Of a stretch of DNA of 64,000 bases, positions 23,435-34,981 are shown piece after piece. The notes beneath the pieces are model-generated. The model did no database searches and was not told where the DNA came from. It was given only the letters and a program-made list of their open reading frames with translations. Source of the stretch: Maratus speciosus. Taxonomy: Eukaryota; Arthropoda; Arachnida; Araneae; Salticidae. The first letter of the stretch is position 1. Every line of letters starts with the position of its first letter. Where the stretch lies: contig OZ010788.1 in assembly GCA_963932465.1 (NCBI GenBank), positions 200,820,559 to 200,884,558 on the forward strand. Reading direction: 5' to 3'. The position numbers were made by a program, and so were the translations under genes.

Positions 23435-25225
23435 GGATATACAAGATTTAAAAAAGGATTTTCAGCGAATCATATAAATATTAAATGTATTATTCACATA
23501 ACAAATCAGGATAAATCGATAAATCGTTGAAAGAGCAACTGTGACCAATCCCTGGCCATACTCCATGCTAACATTGACGAATCCCGAGCCAACATGAAAT
23601 AAGATATATAACAGGTAAGCGACTTTTACTTACCTCTATTTTTGTACGAGCAGCATAAAGCCACAAGAAGATATTGTCTTGTTTACGTTTATTCATGCGA
23701 GAGCGCGTTTTTGCTATCGAGTGTTTTTGGCTCAACACGCCATAAATTTCCAACAAAACTATGTCCTAAATTGTCAGTTTTAGAGGTATAGTTCCAATTT
23801 GAGAAATGTTTGAAATACTGTTCTTCATCATATGAAAATCCATCTACATCAACTTAATAATTAATTTTTTAAGTTGCAAAATTGAAGTTTTATATGGATC
23901 CTGTAATTTATATTAAGAAAAACTTTCTTCTTTATGCAACGAGTAAAACTAAAAATTTAACTTTTTGTACGACCCAACTTACCGAGTGATACTTTGAATT
24001 TTATGTTACTATATGAATTTTACTCAACATTTATGTTCATTTGTGCAAGAATAGCACATATATTCATGGTTATATAAAGGTTATTAAAAAAAAAAAATGA
24101 AATTTCGGCATGTTTTTTGTTTATAGTATGCATAGTTTCCAATCAAATTTAACACCTATTTTAGGAAACTTGACAAATTACAGTAGAATTAACACACTAG
24201 AATTAGAATATAAATATATTAAATATTTAGAAACATGGACATGTGTATGAAATAATTTATAATTGCATAGTGTAACTCTTATTAAAAAGCTGTTCAAATA
24301 GTGTGAAAAATCAGAAAGATATCGGCCATGTATTAAGTTGAAACTTTTTTTTATAGATTATCCTACATACGTGGCTAATAGGTAATGCAAAAACACTTTT
24401 GTTACCTTTAGCATTTGCGCATTTAAAACTTATTTCATACAAACGCTCATATTTCATCAAATATTAAATATATTAGCTGGATAATAATGTATTTTCTACA
24501 AATTGTCATTTTTCATTTTTATTTATTTATTTTTATTTATTTATACCTCAGTTCTTCTTGGAAAATAATAATAAGTCCAATCAAAAAACTAACAATTAAA
24601 TACTAACTCCTTTGTTCGAAGTCACTTTATAAAAAATGACAATTTGTGAAAAATCCCTTATCATCCGACTACTTTTCGGTAGCTGAAATTCAGCTCACTA
24701 TATCGCCAATATATCTTTCTGGATTTACACGATACTCGACTGGAGTTTTTTAATAAGTTATACTACATTACTTGGCAGCTGATTATGCAAAAAAATGCTT
24801 CGTTACCTTTAGCATATGCTTATTAAAATGTGCTTAGCCATATAGTGTAACTAACACGTAACCGCGAAAAACACAGCACAGCAGAGCCACCTACTGAGAA
24901 TCAGCCATTAATTAGTGCCAATTAATTAGTACCAATTTATGTCAAGGTGAATCGAATATGAAGTACGATGAAAATCCATCATACAGACATCGAAATGTAG
25001 TTATCGCGAAAACTATGAAAAACACAGCTAATCAGCACCAACTGTTACGTATTATGCACCAACAACCACAAATTTAAATCAAGGTCTACCTGAATCTGAA
25101 GCTTTATTAAATTATGTGCATAAATTCTTGAGATAGAGCGCCCACGAAATTTGTGATACATGCAAACCGACAGACAAACATCTTCCAAAAACCGTCAAAC
25201 GCAGCCATGTTTACCATAGAAATAT
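23435..25225. other. Unrecognised AT-rich sequence
   Basis: No gene or clear element. A TTTTATTTATTTA microsatellite lies at 24517-24545. A CCGACAGACAAAC tract near 25165 recalls the tail of dispersed family B. Confidence 0.4.
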
Positions 25226-25302
25226 AGCATAGCTAGAGCATAGCTAGAGCATAGCTAGAGCATAGCATAGCTAGAGTATAGCTAGAGCATAGCACAGCTA
25301 GC
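25226..25302 (+). repeat. Minisatellite, unit AGCATAGCTAG(AG)
   Basis: About six imperfect copies of a roughly 13-bp unit, AGCATAGCTAGAG, run directly upstream of the mariner 3' end. Confidence 0.9.
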
Positions 25303-25529
25303 CTCTGTTGAGTGAACATAATCAAAATTGAATCAATATATTTTTTAATAAATATCTTATATATTAAATTTGGTGAAATTCCATACCATAAATATCGAGA
25401 TATAGATCCCGGCACCTCTCTATAGCTATCAGGTAACCAAAAAGTTCGTGCAGTTTTCATCAGACATAAAAAAAATAAATAAATAAAAAAATAAATACAA
25501 ACTCTTAAAACACTTATTTTATTCTTCGA

Positions 25530-26146
25530 AATAGTCACCATTTGCTTCAATTACATGGTCCCAACGAGACACAAGCTTATAAATGCCCTTTTTGAAAAAA
25601 AGTATTTTTTCTTATATTCCAAAAATTATGTAATAGCCTTTGTGACACATCTCGGTTTCTGAAATGCTGTTCCAGCAGGTAGTTAGTTCCATGGCCAAAA
25701 ACAAGTAATTTTCCGATGGGACAACGTCCGGGGTGTGAGGTGTGGGAGGCAAAACTTCCTAGTGCAGTCTTTTGATCAAGTGCTTGATCGCGTTCGCCGT
25801 ATGAGGTCCAGCATTATCGTGGAGGAGGAGAACTCATCTCCTGTTGGCCATGGCTGACTGGTTTTGGAGCAAAGCAGCTCAAACCCTTTGCAAGTGTAAC
25901 GAATAGATGTCGGTTATGATGTTTTCTCAGCTTTCTAGTGAACCGTACCACTGCTGGTCCTCCAAACATAAAACATTATATTTTTCTGATGAATGTCCGG
26001 TTTGGCGGCCAATGAAACGTAACCAGAAGTCGACCAATGATGTTTTCTCTTCCGGCTATCACACATGATCCTTTTTTTCGTCACATGTCAATATTTAGTC
26101 CAGGCACGAGACTTTTTTGTGGCGTGACAGCAATGACAAGCAGATG
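25530..26146 (-). pseudogene. mariner transposase, C-terminal part (decayed)
   Basis: Read on the minus strand, the fragments correspond in order to the catalytic and C-terminal part of mariner transposases. A decayed equivalent of the conserved tryptophan-to-proline stretch is followed by a proline-rich HTPHTPD-like block where HPPYSPDL is usual. Last comes a SRWDHVIEANGDYF-like ending near 25535-25570. Mariner transposases (about 345 aa) carry a DD34D triad and cut and paste at TA. The pieces lie in different frames with several stops, so no functional protein is possible. The N-terminal part lies beyond the 1055-bp insertion. Confidence 0.75.
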
Positions 26147-26148
26147 TA

Positions 26149-27203
26149 CAGTCGTGGAAAAAAAAAAAAAGTAAACACCCCCTCCTAACTCCTCAACAAA
26201 TTATCGTAGAAGAAAGTTACTGGTACCGAACGATTGGAAATAAAGTTTACTTTTAAATGATATATATAAAATTTGCTTAGGGCCATCTACATACTAAAAC
26301 GAACCATAACTTTGTTTTTTTCAATAGCAGTACACAATTCTGACAGCAAAAATGAACTCTACACCCTTCATTTAGCCTAAAAACAAATTTTTATGCAAAT
26401 CGTACCATAAGTTTCTGAGAAATTAATTATTTTAAAACGAGCGTATTTTAAGGGCTGTATCCAAATTGAAATTCGGAACTCCATTGTTAACCGAGAGAGC
26501 CCCCATCTTGATCAAGGCACCATAAGAAGTGAATGAAGCTTGCTGGATTACAGGATAGCAGAAGAAATGTAAAAGTATCTAGTCACTTCTATTATAGACG
26601 GCCCCGAAAACCAACATTTTGCCGTTTTATAATAATAATTTGAAAACTACTTGGAAGACAAATGTGAAATTTTGGATTTCCATAAAGCAGGACTCAATAA
26701 ATCTAAATCCATCAAAAAAATTGTAGGTCGCAATTCATAATTTTTTCGAATATTAATTTCATAATTCATATGATAAAATTATAAAAATTACAAATTCAAC
26801 GTATTTATGTTTGGGTATATTAGTATTATTGCTACACAAATAATTAGCACATTGGGAGTATAATTTCAGGAGATGAGAATAAAAATATGAAAATGTAATT
26901 TAACATTAGAAGCACTAAATTTTGAATGTTTATAATTCAAAAACTTATCATCCAAATGACTTGAAATTTCGTTTCTAGGCATAGTTTGAACTGAAGATTT
27001 GAAATATCTCGTTAAAATTGGATATTGCTATTGAAAAAAATGAAGTTTGGGTTCGTTTTAATATGTAGATAGCCTTCTAATCAAATTTTATATTTATCAT
27101 TTAAAAGTAGACTTTATTTCCAATCGTTCGGTACCAGTAACTTTCTTCTACGATAATTTGTTGAGGAGTTAGTAGGGGTGTTTACTTTTTTTTTCCACGA
27201 CTG
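26149..27203. mobile_element. Tc1/mariner-type MITE with about 200-bp TIRs inside the mariner
   Basis: The ends CAGTCGTGGAAAAAAA and TTTTTTTTCCACGACTG are flanked by TA (26147-26148 and 27204-27205), the Tc1/mariner TSD. The inverted match continues inward for about 200 bp (AGTAAACACCCC, AACTCCTCAACAAATTATCG, GGTACCGAACGATTGG and so on) with few differences, so the insertion is younger than the host mariner. The central 600 bp has no transposase. It contains GAGAGAGCCCCCATCTTGAT, which is related to the motif duplicated at 40284-40357. Confidence 0.95.
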
Positions 27204-27205
27204 TA

Positions 27206-27640
27206 CAATCTTCGCAGCTTGTCTCCTCGGACAGAACATGAGGAAGCCACTTGTTGAGTGTCTACGTCATTTCAAGTTTATGCAGATGCAATCGGATGGT
27301 TTTGTCAGATACTTCAAGCCTATGTCTAAGCTCGTGGCAGTTTTCACGAAGATTCTGCTTGATTTCCTACTTCAGCTGGAATTTGTCTGGAGTGGATGAA
27401 TAATCAACACGGAGCTTGTCTTCGAGGTTCTCGTCTCCGGGCGAAAATCGACTGAACCACATTTGAGAAGTCCTGAAGTCCCTCCAAACGCGAGTCCCAC
27501 TGAAGTCCCTCCAAACGCGGAGCATATTATTCTAGCGGCCTCTGCAGCTTTGTTTCCTAATTGCAACTCGTAGAGCAAATAGGCCTCAAAAACGCTTTTG
27601 TAAACGGCATGTTCTTTCAAAGATTACACTTCCTACAAAA
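27206..27640 (-). pseudogene. mariner transposase, N-terminal part (decayed)
   Basis: The minus-strand frame contains LLYELQLGNKAAEAARIICS, a clear match to the first helix-turn-helix of mauritiana/irritans-type mariner transposases (family pattern LLYEF..GN.AAEAAR). Downstream, in other frames, come a decayed SGDF..E..RSGRP-type linker and helices resembling the second DNA-binding motif. A 30-bp segment (CCTCCAAACGCG with its flank) is duplicated at 27478-27525. Frameshifts prevent a continuous product. The frame meets the MITE insertion at 27205 and would continue at 26146. Confidence 0.8.
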
Positions 27641-28189
27641 CTGATAGCAAAACCTGTGATGCGTTGAACAACTCTCTACTGAATCTTTTTTATAAATTCG
27701 GTAAGATTATGTGGGGCAACTGGACCATGATTTTACAATGTTACTGTGGAGATTCTGGCAATTCCGCTTCCAAAAGCTAATGTTCATTTGAATTAAAGTC
27801 TTAACCTTTGTAAATGTGTTCAGTTAGGTTCACTCTATCAGACAGAAATTATCAAAATTACATTTTAATGTCTAAATATAATATATATATATATATATTT
27901 CATCTTTCTTTCTTCATGGGTCCAGTTGCCTCATTTTATGGGGCAACTGGACCAGGTAGGTCTGTGTTCTACACGCGTTTTTTAACCATTTGGTAAAATG
28001 GTTATTGTTCTCGTCAGGGTAGGAAGTCAAAAGCATATCTGAACGTTTTCATTGATTTAATCCGCAATTTATTCGTTATCTGATTGGTATATACAGTAAT
28101 CTGTTTTTCCTTTGGTTTCAACAACGATGGACAACAGAGTGTTGTCACTATGACAAAAAAGTAATAAAAACTACAAAAAAAATTAATAA

Positions 28190-28295
28190 ATCAGAAACAA
28201 ATTGAAATACAGCTTTCAAACAAATTGCATTTAAAAGTACATTTTTTTCTCTATCCGACGGTATAAAAAGTAATATTGTCGGATGTTTAGAAGTT
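28190..28295 (+). repeat. Dispersed repeat family E, copy 2
   Basis: CAAACAAATTGCATTTAAAA, CCGACGGTATAAAAAG and GGATGTTTAGAAGTT follow the same order as at 21530-21665. Confidence 0.6.
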
Positions 28296-28664
28296 TAAGA
28301 ATGAAATTTTATTTAAAATTGGTCGTGAGATTTTTTGGAAATCTGATGATAGAAAAGCCTTTTCCCGAGCAGCCAATGAAATGCTTGGATAATACGCAAG
28401 TTTCAGGAAATCTTGATATCCAGGAATATTAATGTTTAATTCATGGCGTACGTAATGTATGACCAGCTCCGTAGAAGTTTAAAAATTTACAGTACCGAAA
28501 ATTGTAAAACTGAAATTTCTTTTAAAATTTGTTCACGATGGGTCCAGGAATGTTATCGTTTAATCCATGGCGTACGTTATGTAGGATCAACTCCGTGCGA
28601 TTTTTTATGTCTTAAATTTTAGTCTTTGAAAAAATCATTTTCCAAATGGTCGTTTTAATTTGTT

Positions 28665-28705
<41 letters not shown>

Positions 28706-29462
28706 GGGATATCAGGTTGTTTTTGAAAAAGCGTAAATAGCTTAAAAAAATTAAACCAGACAGATCATGTAAATTATATATCAACTAAATAGCATTGTAA
28801 GTGAAACCTTTGCTGTCAAGGTGTCTAAAAAAAGCACCAAGTGTTAAAATATTAGATTTATTTATACAAAAAAATATAAGAAATAAGTAAGTACTTATGT
28901 ATTTTAGTATATGTAATAAGTATAAAAATTACATGAGTATTTTACGGAAAAAATAAAGATAAATCTATGAACAAACGGATACGTAAGTACTTTAGTATCT
29001 CATTCTCTTTTTTATTTACCTCGATGACAGTTCGATAAGCCTAATAAATCTGTGGATAATGTAACCAAGTTTTTAGAGAACTATTTTTTTATTGATTTCA
29101 ATAATTTTCTAATAATGACACTTTGTCTTATGTACACCTGTTCATGTGTCGGATTTCATCATGTGTGTTTCGAGCTTTTGCTATCTCAAATAAGAAATTT
29201 GGTTTGATAACCGCCAACATGCTTTTTTAAAATTTTATTGTGTAATTTTAATAAGGTATCATATAGTTTTCTTTACTGCAAGCAAAAACACAATAGAGAA
29301 ATTAATTTCCCTTAGTAAGAGAAAATCCAAAAAATTATTTATAACTGTTGGTGTAACTGGATGCTACATGGTCCATTTACCCCTGATACATGTCCCAGTT
29401 ACCCCATTCTTGAAAAAATTATGGGGTAACTGGAACACCAGCCTTACATTTGAAACATGAAG

Positions 29463-29464
<2 letters not shown>

Positions 29465-29501
<37 letters not shown>
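29465..29501. repeat. (TA)n microsatellite
   Basis: Uninterrupted AT dinucleotides. Confidence 0.9.
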
Positions 29502-29505
<4 letters not shown>

Positions 29506-30913
29506 AAAAATATTAACGTATTTATATGCCTAATCTTAGAAAAAAAAAAAAAAAATGCTTAACAAAAGTATTTACCCTATTTTAATAAACAGCCGAGGAA
29601 GTTCAACGAAACCGACGTTGTTTGTAAAAAAAGAAACCTAAATTTTCGGCAACCCATCACAGCAATGATAGAATTATGACTGAGTTGACACACGTTGTTT
29701 TAAGAAGTACAGATGTGGGTACAATGTTGACAAAAGCTAAAACTTAAAAGATATCAACGGTTTTTTATAAAACAACCTATGGCCTAGTTACCTCTTGGGC
29801 CCAGTTACCCCAGCCAGGGGCGTAAATCCTGGGGGGGTACGGAGGGGTGCAACACCCCTCCTCTTACGAAAAAATTAGTCGGAAAATTTCCCGTTCGATC
29901 GGAAAAAGTACGTTTAGTCGGAAAAAATGGTATTAACCTATAAAAACTTATAAATTGGAAAAATGAAAAAATCAGAACGGAAAAATTCCCGTTCGATCGG
30001 AAAAAAGTAAGTTTAGTCGAAAAAAAATGGCATTAACGTATAAAAACTTATGAATTGGAGAAATATTTTTGTAGTTTTTAATTAGTAAATAAGAAAAACA
30101 AGTTAGAGCGAAGAAAACCTGTAAAATTTTATTCTTAGTCGGATTTTTTCCCCTTGTAGTTTTTAATTAGAAAATCAGAAAAAAACAATTTAGAACGAAG
30201 AAAACCTATATAAATTTATACTTAGTCGGAAATATTACGGATTTTATTTTTGTGATTAAAACTATTCAGAAAAACTTCGACTTGTCAAATATTGTGAACT
30301 CGAAAACCTCGATATGAAGAAACAAAATATTTATATACATATTCCAGAAATGTTAGTTATTATTTGTAACCTTGATATTTTGATCGAAAACTTTGATATT
30401 CCGAACTTTTTTCTGTTCCCTTTGACTTCGAGATATCGAGATCCAGCTGTATTTATTTATAGTCGGAAAGTTTTTAGTTTAGTCTGGAAATTTTAAGACG
30501 TACTGATTGAAATGAAGAAACTTCTGTTTTTTTTTTTTTTTTTTTTTTTTTTTTATCTAACTTTAAATTTAGTTAGAAACGTGTATCACGGAATTTAAGT
30601 GATATCCGATGAAAATTCAAAACTGAATTGCAAACATTTAGTACTTTACCCTATCAAAATCTGGATATTTTCCACTCTACACGAATTTTACCTTTAATCG
30701 AAAATAATTATGGTTTTATTTTTTCTACTAATTTTGTGTTTTCTTTTTATTTTATTAAAAAAATATGTTAATTTTTTTTAAACTTTTTTACGTAATTCTA
30801 GATTGATTTAAAAATGTGTTTCAAGATATTTATATTATACCGGATGAAATTGAAAACACCCAAATACTTCGGTTTTTTATCTCGAAATTCCCTTAGTTCA
30901 TCAGTGTTACTAA

Positions 30914-31126
30914 ATTCTGTTGACAGCTCCGGTGACAGTTGCATCTAATGAAAGAGCTTTTAGCAGGCTAAAATTTATAAAGACTGCTATTAGATCAACT
31001 ATGGCTGATGACAGATTGGAATCATTGATGCTTTTGTGTTACCACAAAGAATTAACAGACAATATAGATCTGTCCACTGTCCTTGGAAAATGGGCTAATC
31101 GTGTTAATCGTGCTATAAAAGTGTGA
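30914..31126 (+). pseudogene. hAT transposase C-terminal dimerisation domain (remnant)
   Basis: The frame reads VTVASNERAFSRLKFIKTAI and continues RSTMADDRLESLMLLC. This matches the hATC dimerisation motif (family pattern P.T.A..ERSFS.LK.IK...RS.M...RL..L). hAT transposases use this domain to oligomerise before excising the element. The frame opens only after a stop at 30911 and ends with TGA at 31124-31126, followed by AATAAA about 20 bp later (near 31146). The RNase H-fold catalytic core and BED zinc finger are absent upstream, so this is a terminal remnant of roughly 70 codons. The reading frame itself is undamaged, which suggests a fairly recent internal deletion or a terminal exon. Confidence 0.9.
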
Positions 31127-31729
31127 TTTTTGTTACAAAAGCACAAATAAAATTTAATAATTCAAATTGCAATTATACAACAATTATTCAAATAATATTG
31201 TATTATAGTCATTATTATTATTTTATTAATATATTTAGATGAAAATCTTAAATTAAATTTATTCGTACGTAATCCAAGCTTTTCCTGATGATCACAATGT
31301 TTAAAAGGATATGTTGAAATTACTTATAAACAAGTTTTCATTTGTGATTAATATTAACCCGTTATTTGTATATTTGTAAAGCAAGTTTCTCCAGAAGCAA
31401 GACCTATATGTATACACACTCATGTCCAAAATTTTAGCGTATATGACAAAAACATAGGAAAGGGAGTGTTAAATATCTTACGAAATTATTAAATTTTATA
31501 GATGAAATTCACAAGATAATTATGACTTCGCGTATCGTATTGAGATAGTCAAATAATTTTAAAGCGCTGATGTCGATTCTTTTCGAATTATTAATAAATT
31601 TATCTAAAAATTAGGGGAGAAAGTCTATGATTAATACGTATAGGAAAATGCGGATTGGAATCAAAATCTGCTTTGTTACATAGCGATATATCTTGTTACT
31701 AAACGTACAAAATTTGATTACCTTTTATT

Positions 31730-33224
31730 GAGGTAGTGGAGGTATGATACACTTTTTTTTTACTAATTTTTTACAAACCTTAGAAAGCTATTTTTAAACA
31801 AATTTTTCGTGTTTTCTTATAAAGTGACATTTTATTCATTTATTAAAAATATTGTGAATTAAAAAAATAGTCATTCAAAAAATATATCCCAATTATTTTG
31901 AATGGTTACTACTGTATTAAATCTCCCCATTACTGGGGAGGATTGATACAGTAGCAAGGGAGGTTTGATACATTGTTAGGTAAATTGAAAAAAAAAATGC
32001 AGACAATTCAATTTATGCGTCATACAATTTTTTATGATAAATCTAGAAATATTTAAGTAAAATTTGAAACGAAATGACATTGACATTTTTTTTTTCAGAA
32101 AGGTTTTTCACAAACATATTTAAACTATTGGTATTATTTAAACAATTCCATTAAAACACTTTTTAGAAAATAAATAATGAAAAAAACTCCTAGAGATCTG
32201 GCTGCAAGGAAAAATGAAGTGGACATTGCTAATTTGCAAACAATTTAACATAAATTTATCACATTTAAGATTCCTTTAACCCTTTCAGGAGCAAAGTATT
32301 TTCAATGCTAAAGTGTTGAAATAAATGAATGGCACCGGAATTTATCAACAAATTTAATTAGAAATAAGAAAAGGGATATATTTCACTTTCATACTAAATA
32401 GAAAATATTTTACTAAAATGCTGGTGCCAATTTGGCGTTTGGGAATTAAAATTAAGTGTTTTCATAAACATACCACCACCCCTGAAATGGTTTAAAAAAA
32501 ATCTAATAACTCTATCATTTTGATAAGTAAAATCGGGTAGATTTAACGTTTTTTTTTTTTCAATTTGCCCTTCGTAAATTATAGAAACATTTCCCCTTTC
32601 AGGCCATTTAAACTTTTTCCCTTCTACATGACGAGCAAAGCGAACTAACCATCTATCATCGCACTGCTTTTCTATGTAACCTACATAATGTCTATGAAGA
32701 GTCTCTTTGTTTTTCCTTACCAATTTCAGTAGCTCTTGCTGTAAAACAATAATGAATATTACAATCCTATATTAGTTTGCAAACTTAAAAAAGCTATTAA
32801 ATTTCAAATATACAAGTGTATCATTTCTCCCCAGTACTAATTTATCATTTCTCCATATTATGCCTTATTGGATTTTCAATCACTTTGTACAAATGCAGTT
32901 GCAAAATGGTAATCTACTTTCTAGTAAATCTAATTTTAACAATGTCTTTTATAAATTAAAAAAAATACAAGATATTATCTTCACAATAAAAAGACTTATG
33001 AAAGAAAATCAGCCAGTGAAAAAATTTACATTGGCATTCCAAAAACCTTCAAAATTAAAGGAAAAGAAAAGTTGTCAGTTCTTCACTGATTAGTCCAGCT
33101 AATGATGGCTTCAGCAAATAAAAGATGCCTTCACATGTGTTAGAATGGCTGTTAACGCCATTTGTTGAGAAAAACTGTCAATGTATCAACCCTCCCTATG
33201 TATCAAACCTCCCCTGCGTCCCCT
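31730..33224 (-). mobile_element. pogo-like element with GGGAGGTTTGATACAT motifs
   Basis: Iterated GGAGG(A/T)(T/A)TGATACA motifs occur near 31741, 31933 and 31960. They are inverted near 32818, 33183 and 33200, and the right end is TTTGATACAT...CCCCTGCGTCCCCTA. Repeated terminal motifs of this kind and a C-terminal transposase tail on the minus strand (32394-32723) suggest a pogo/Tigger-type element. Borders are approximate, because the left TIR is only partly conserved. Confidence 0.5.
32394..32723 (-). pseudogene. pogo/Tigger-like transposase C-terminal tail (putative)
   Basis: The frame contains HYVGYIEKQCDDRWLVRF, then KKFKWPERGNVSIIYEGQIE. The order YVG.I, a short acidic stretch, W.V.F...., F.WP....VS.I resembles the tail found after the DDE domain in pogo/jerky-like transposases. 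I recognise this as a pattern, not as a specific protein. The minus-strand sequence TTTTACAG just before QELLKL (about 32740) could be a splice acceptor. No DDE core is readable upstream, so the gene is truncated. Confidence 0.4.
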
Positions 33225-34000
33225 ACAAAAAAATGGATATAAGTTTTGTTCATTCGAAAATTTTCAATCTTTTAAATTTTGACTTTTTTTATGTTGTAGA
33301 CGTACATTGTACACTGGTAACAGGATTCCTTATGCTTAATTCAGAATTTGAATTTCTATCCGGAGTGGAGTCTATGTGAATAAATATGTTATACGCAGAA
33401 AAAATAAAATGCAATCAGCCCTTTATTGGTAAAAAAACGGGCATCGAATCCCCAGGTCTTCAATCATCCAGTTTCATCAAATTTTGTACATTTAGAAACA
33501 AGATATATCGCTCGCAAACAAAGCAGTTTGGAGTTCCAAACCACAATTTCTACACATATTATTCATAGTACTTCACCACTAATTTTTAGAGACATACATT
33601 AATAATTCAAAAGGAATCAACATCAGCGCTTTAAAACCTATTTGACTATCTCGATACACTCAGTCATAATTATCTTGAGACTTTCATCTATCATCTATAA
33701 AGTTTAATAATTTCGTAAGATATTTACGATATCCTTTCTTCGTTTTTATCATATATGCTAAACTTTTGGACATGAGTGTATATATATATTAATTAGTCGG
33801 CATTTTGTTGGCAATAGTACTCGGAAATTTTTCTTCTTGGATCGGAAATTTATGAGTCTACACCCCCCTACGTGACCAGGGTGGTTTACGCCCCTGACCC
33901 CAGCTTACCTTATTTCCACACTTTCCGGCTTTCAGTTTACGATAGAACTTCTTGATAGGTTTTTACTATAAGAGAGAAATTCCAGATTAATCAACTCTAC

Positions 34001-34015
34001 CCCCCCCCCCCCCTC
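34001..34015. repeat. Poly-C tract
   Basis: About 14 consecutive C within the less clear flank of the TE nest. Confidence 0.8.
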
Positions 34016-34569
34016 TCACGGTAGGCTGAACTATGAAATCATTGTAATATCATCTGACTGAAGATATTTTGAATTAATTTATATTATTATTATTATAAAT
34101 ATTATCAGCAGTTTATTTCATTTTATTTATTTATTTATTTATTGCTATACTTGTATTTATTTACTATTAAAATGTTAAATGCAATAGAAATTGGATTGTT
34201 ACAAACAAACAAAACCAAAAAAATTTAATAAATTGAAATTTGTTTTTTTTTTTATATTGATTCCAAATTTTCTTGTTACATTAAAATATTATTTTCATCG
34301 AATGAATTACATTTAAATAATGCCATGTAGCAGGTTCATTCCGTGTATTCAAAAAGATTATGAATGATTGAAAACAACCTTTTTTTTCTTTTTTTGTAGC
34401 TGAAATCTATATAATAAAGGGGGATACAAAAGCTGAAAGGTTGAGACCCTGCCTGAAAGTCGATTATCAAGAAAACGAATACTGCCTCTTTCTGTGACCG
34501 ATGTTTTGAAATTGAATGCACCTCAAAATCATAGAAGAAAAATAAAAAAGAAAAAAATGAAAAAAAGAA

Positions 34570-34630
34570 AAGAAAATCCTTTTTATAAATTCGGTATTTC
34601 CACGTTCCCCGATGGAAGTTCTTGACAGGT
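34570..34630 (-). mobile_element. Second mariner 5'-end remnant (empty-site paralogue)
   Basis: TTTTTATAAATTCGGTATTT followed by CCAC and GAAGTTCTTGACAGGTT matches, in one piece, the sequences on either side of the 27700-33909 insertion (TTTTTTATAAATTCGG at 27686 and TATTTCCAC...GAACTTCTTGATAGGTT at 33911). It appears to be the uninterrupted 5' end of a related mariner. Confidence 0.55.
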
Positions 34631-34750
34631 TATTAGAGTGGAGCCCCACATTAATATGCAATCAGATACTGCGACATAACAGCATTCCATACTCTTTAAA
34701 GAGCAGCGACCAAAAACAAATCGCTTCAACATTTTCTCAATTTTTTTCAG

Positions 34751-34981
34751 CTCCTCATACACCGGGCAGGCTCAAGTAGCAGAAAAACCACCCTCATAGC
34801 CTCCAGCTTATGTTACCGTACCTCAAGGAGTTAATATTTTCTTTGCCGTTTGTTTATTTTTCGGTGTATCTTCTTACAAATGTTTAGCTCACTGGCAAGG
34901 AGCGTTGGTGGACCTGAGGATTCGGGGGATCAGGGACAAATTGAATCAGGAATTTCGCTAATTTTGAATATTATGGATTTC
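34751..34981 (+). other. Exon-like segment with splice-site consensus, unrecognised
   Basis: A pyrimidine tract TTTTTTTCAG (34741-34750) is followed by 231 bp of less AT-rich sequence and a consensus donor GTAAGT (34982-34987). One frame reads PPAYVTVPQGVNIFFAVCLF and continues to a TAA at about 34960, but a TAG lies before it at 34797. All three frames carry a stop, so this cannot be a fully coding internal exon. It could be a terminal or non-coding exon, or coincidence. Confidence 0.2.

Larger units (their letters stand above)
31415..33778. mobile_element. Long-TIR (about 300 bp) TA element inside the hAT
   Basis: CACTCATGTCCAAAATTTTA on the left faces the inverted TTTTGGACATGAGTG at 33764-33778. 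TA is next to both ends. The inverted match extends about 300 bp inward with many substitutions: CTTACGAAATTATTAAA, AAGATAATTATGACT, AAAGCGCTGATGT, GCGATATATCTTGTT, GTACAAAATTTGAT. TIRs this long with a TA TSD fit Tc1/mariner-like or foldback elements. It contains a pogo-like insertion. Confidence 0.85.
29815..33896 (+). mobile_element. hAT transposon with perfect TSD, internally interrupted
   Basis: The ends CAGGGGCGTAAA and TTTACGCCCCTG form a 12-bp perfect TIR. Both are flanked by ACCCCAGC (29807-29814 and 33897-33904), an 8-bp TSD diagnostic of hAT. Subterminal copies of a GTCGGAAA(A/T)TT motif recur on the left (29879, 29915, 30225 and nearby) and in inverted context near 33797-33850. 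The only coding remnant is the hAT C-terminal domain at 30914-31126. A 2.4-kb TA element is inserted at 31415-33778, leaving about 1.7 kb of hAT sequence, too short for a full transposase of about 600 aa. Confidence 0.95.
27700..33909. mobile_element. GGTAAG-ended DNA element holding a hAT insertion in its right end
   Basis: The left end is GGTAAGATTATGTGGGGCAA followed by CTGGACC. The right end, complemented and with the hAT removed, is GGTAAGCTGGGGTAACTGGG followed by CC. Related GGGG(T/C)AACTGG motifs recur at 27936, 29390, 29424 and 29790, giving an iterated subterminal pattern known from pogo-like elements. Without the 4.1-kb hAT it would be about 2.1 kb. No transposase frame is visible. 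Class and TSD are uncertain; the paired ends are the evidence. Confidence 0.6.
25429..33965 (-). mobile_element. mariner transposon, inactive, split by nested insertions
   Basis: The 3' TIR is GGTAACCAAAAAGTTCGTGC at 25432 (plus-strand view), typical of mariner ends. A decayed inverted counterpart, AGAACTTCTTGATAGGTT, lies near 33947-33964. Between them are two transposase fragments (25530-26146 and 27206-27640) and two insertions (26149-27203 and 27700-33909). Subtracting the insertions leaves about 1.27 kb, the normal mariner length, which is the main argument that the two ends belong together. A TA is present next to the left end. The right border is approximate. Confidence 0.75.

Noticed and set aside
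25233..25550. 105-codon minus-strand frame ending in repeated AMLCSSY peptides
   Set aside because: The repeats come from the 13-bp minisatellite and the rest spans the mariner end, so it is not a gene.
27372..27620. An intact small gene on the minus strand
   Set aside because: The frame begins with a mariner helix-turn-helix and then runs out of frame, so it is part of the mariner pseudogene.
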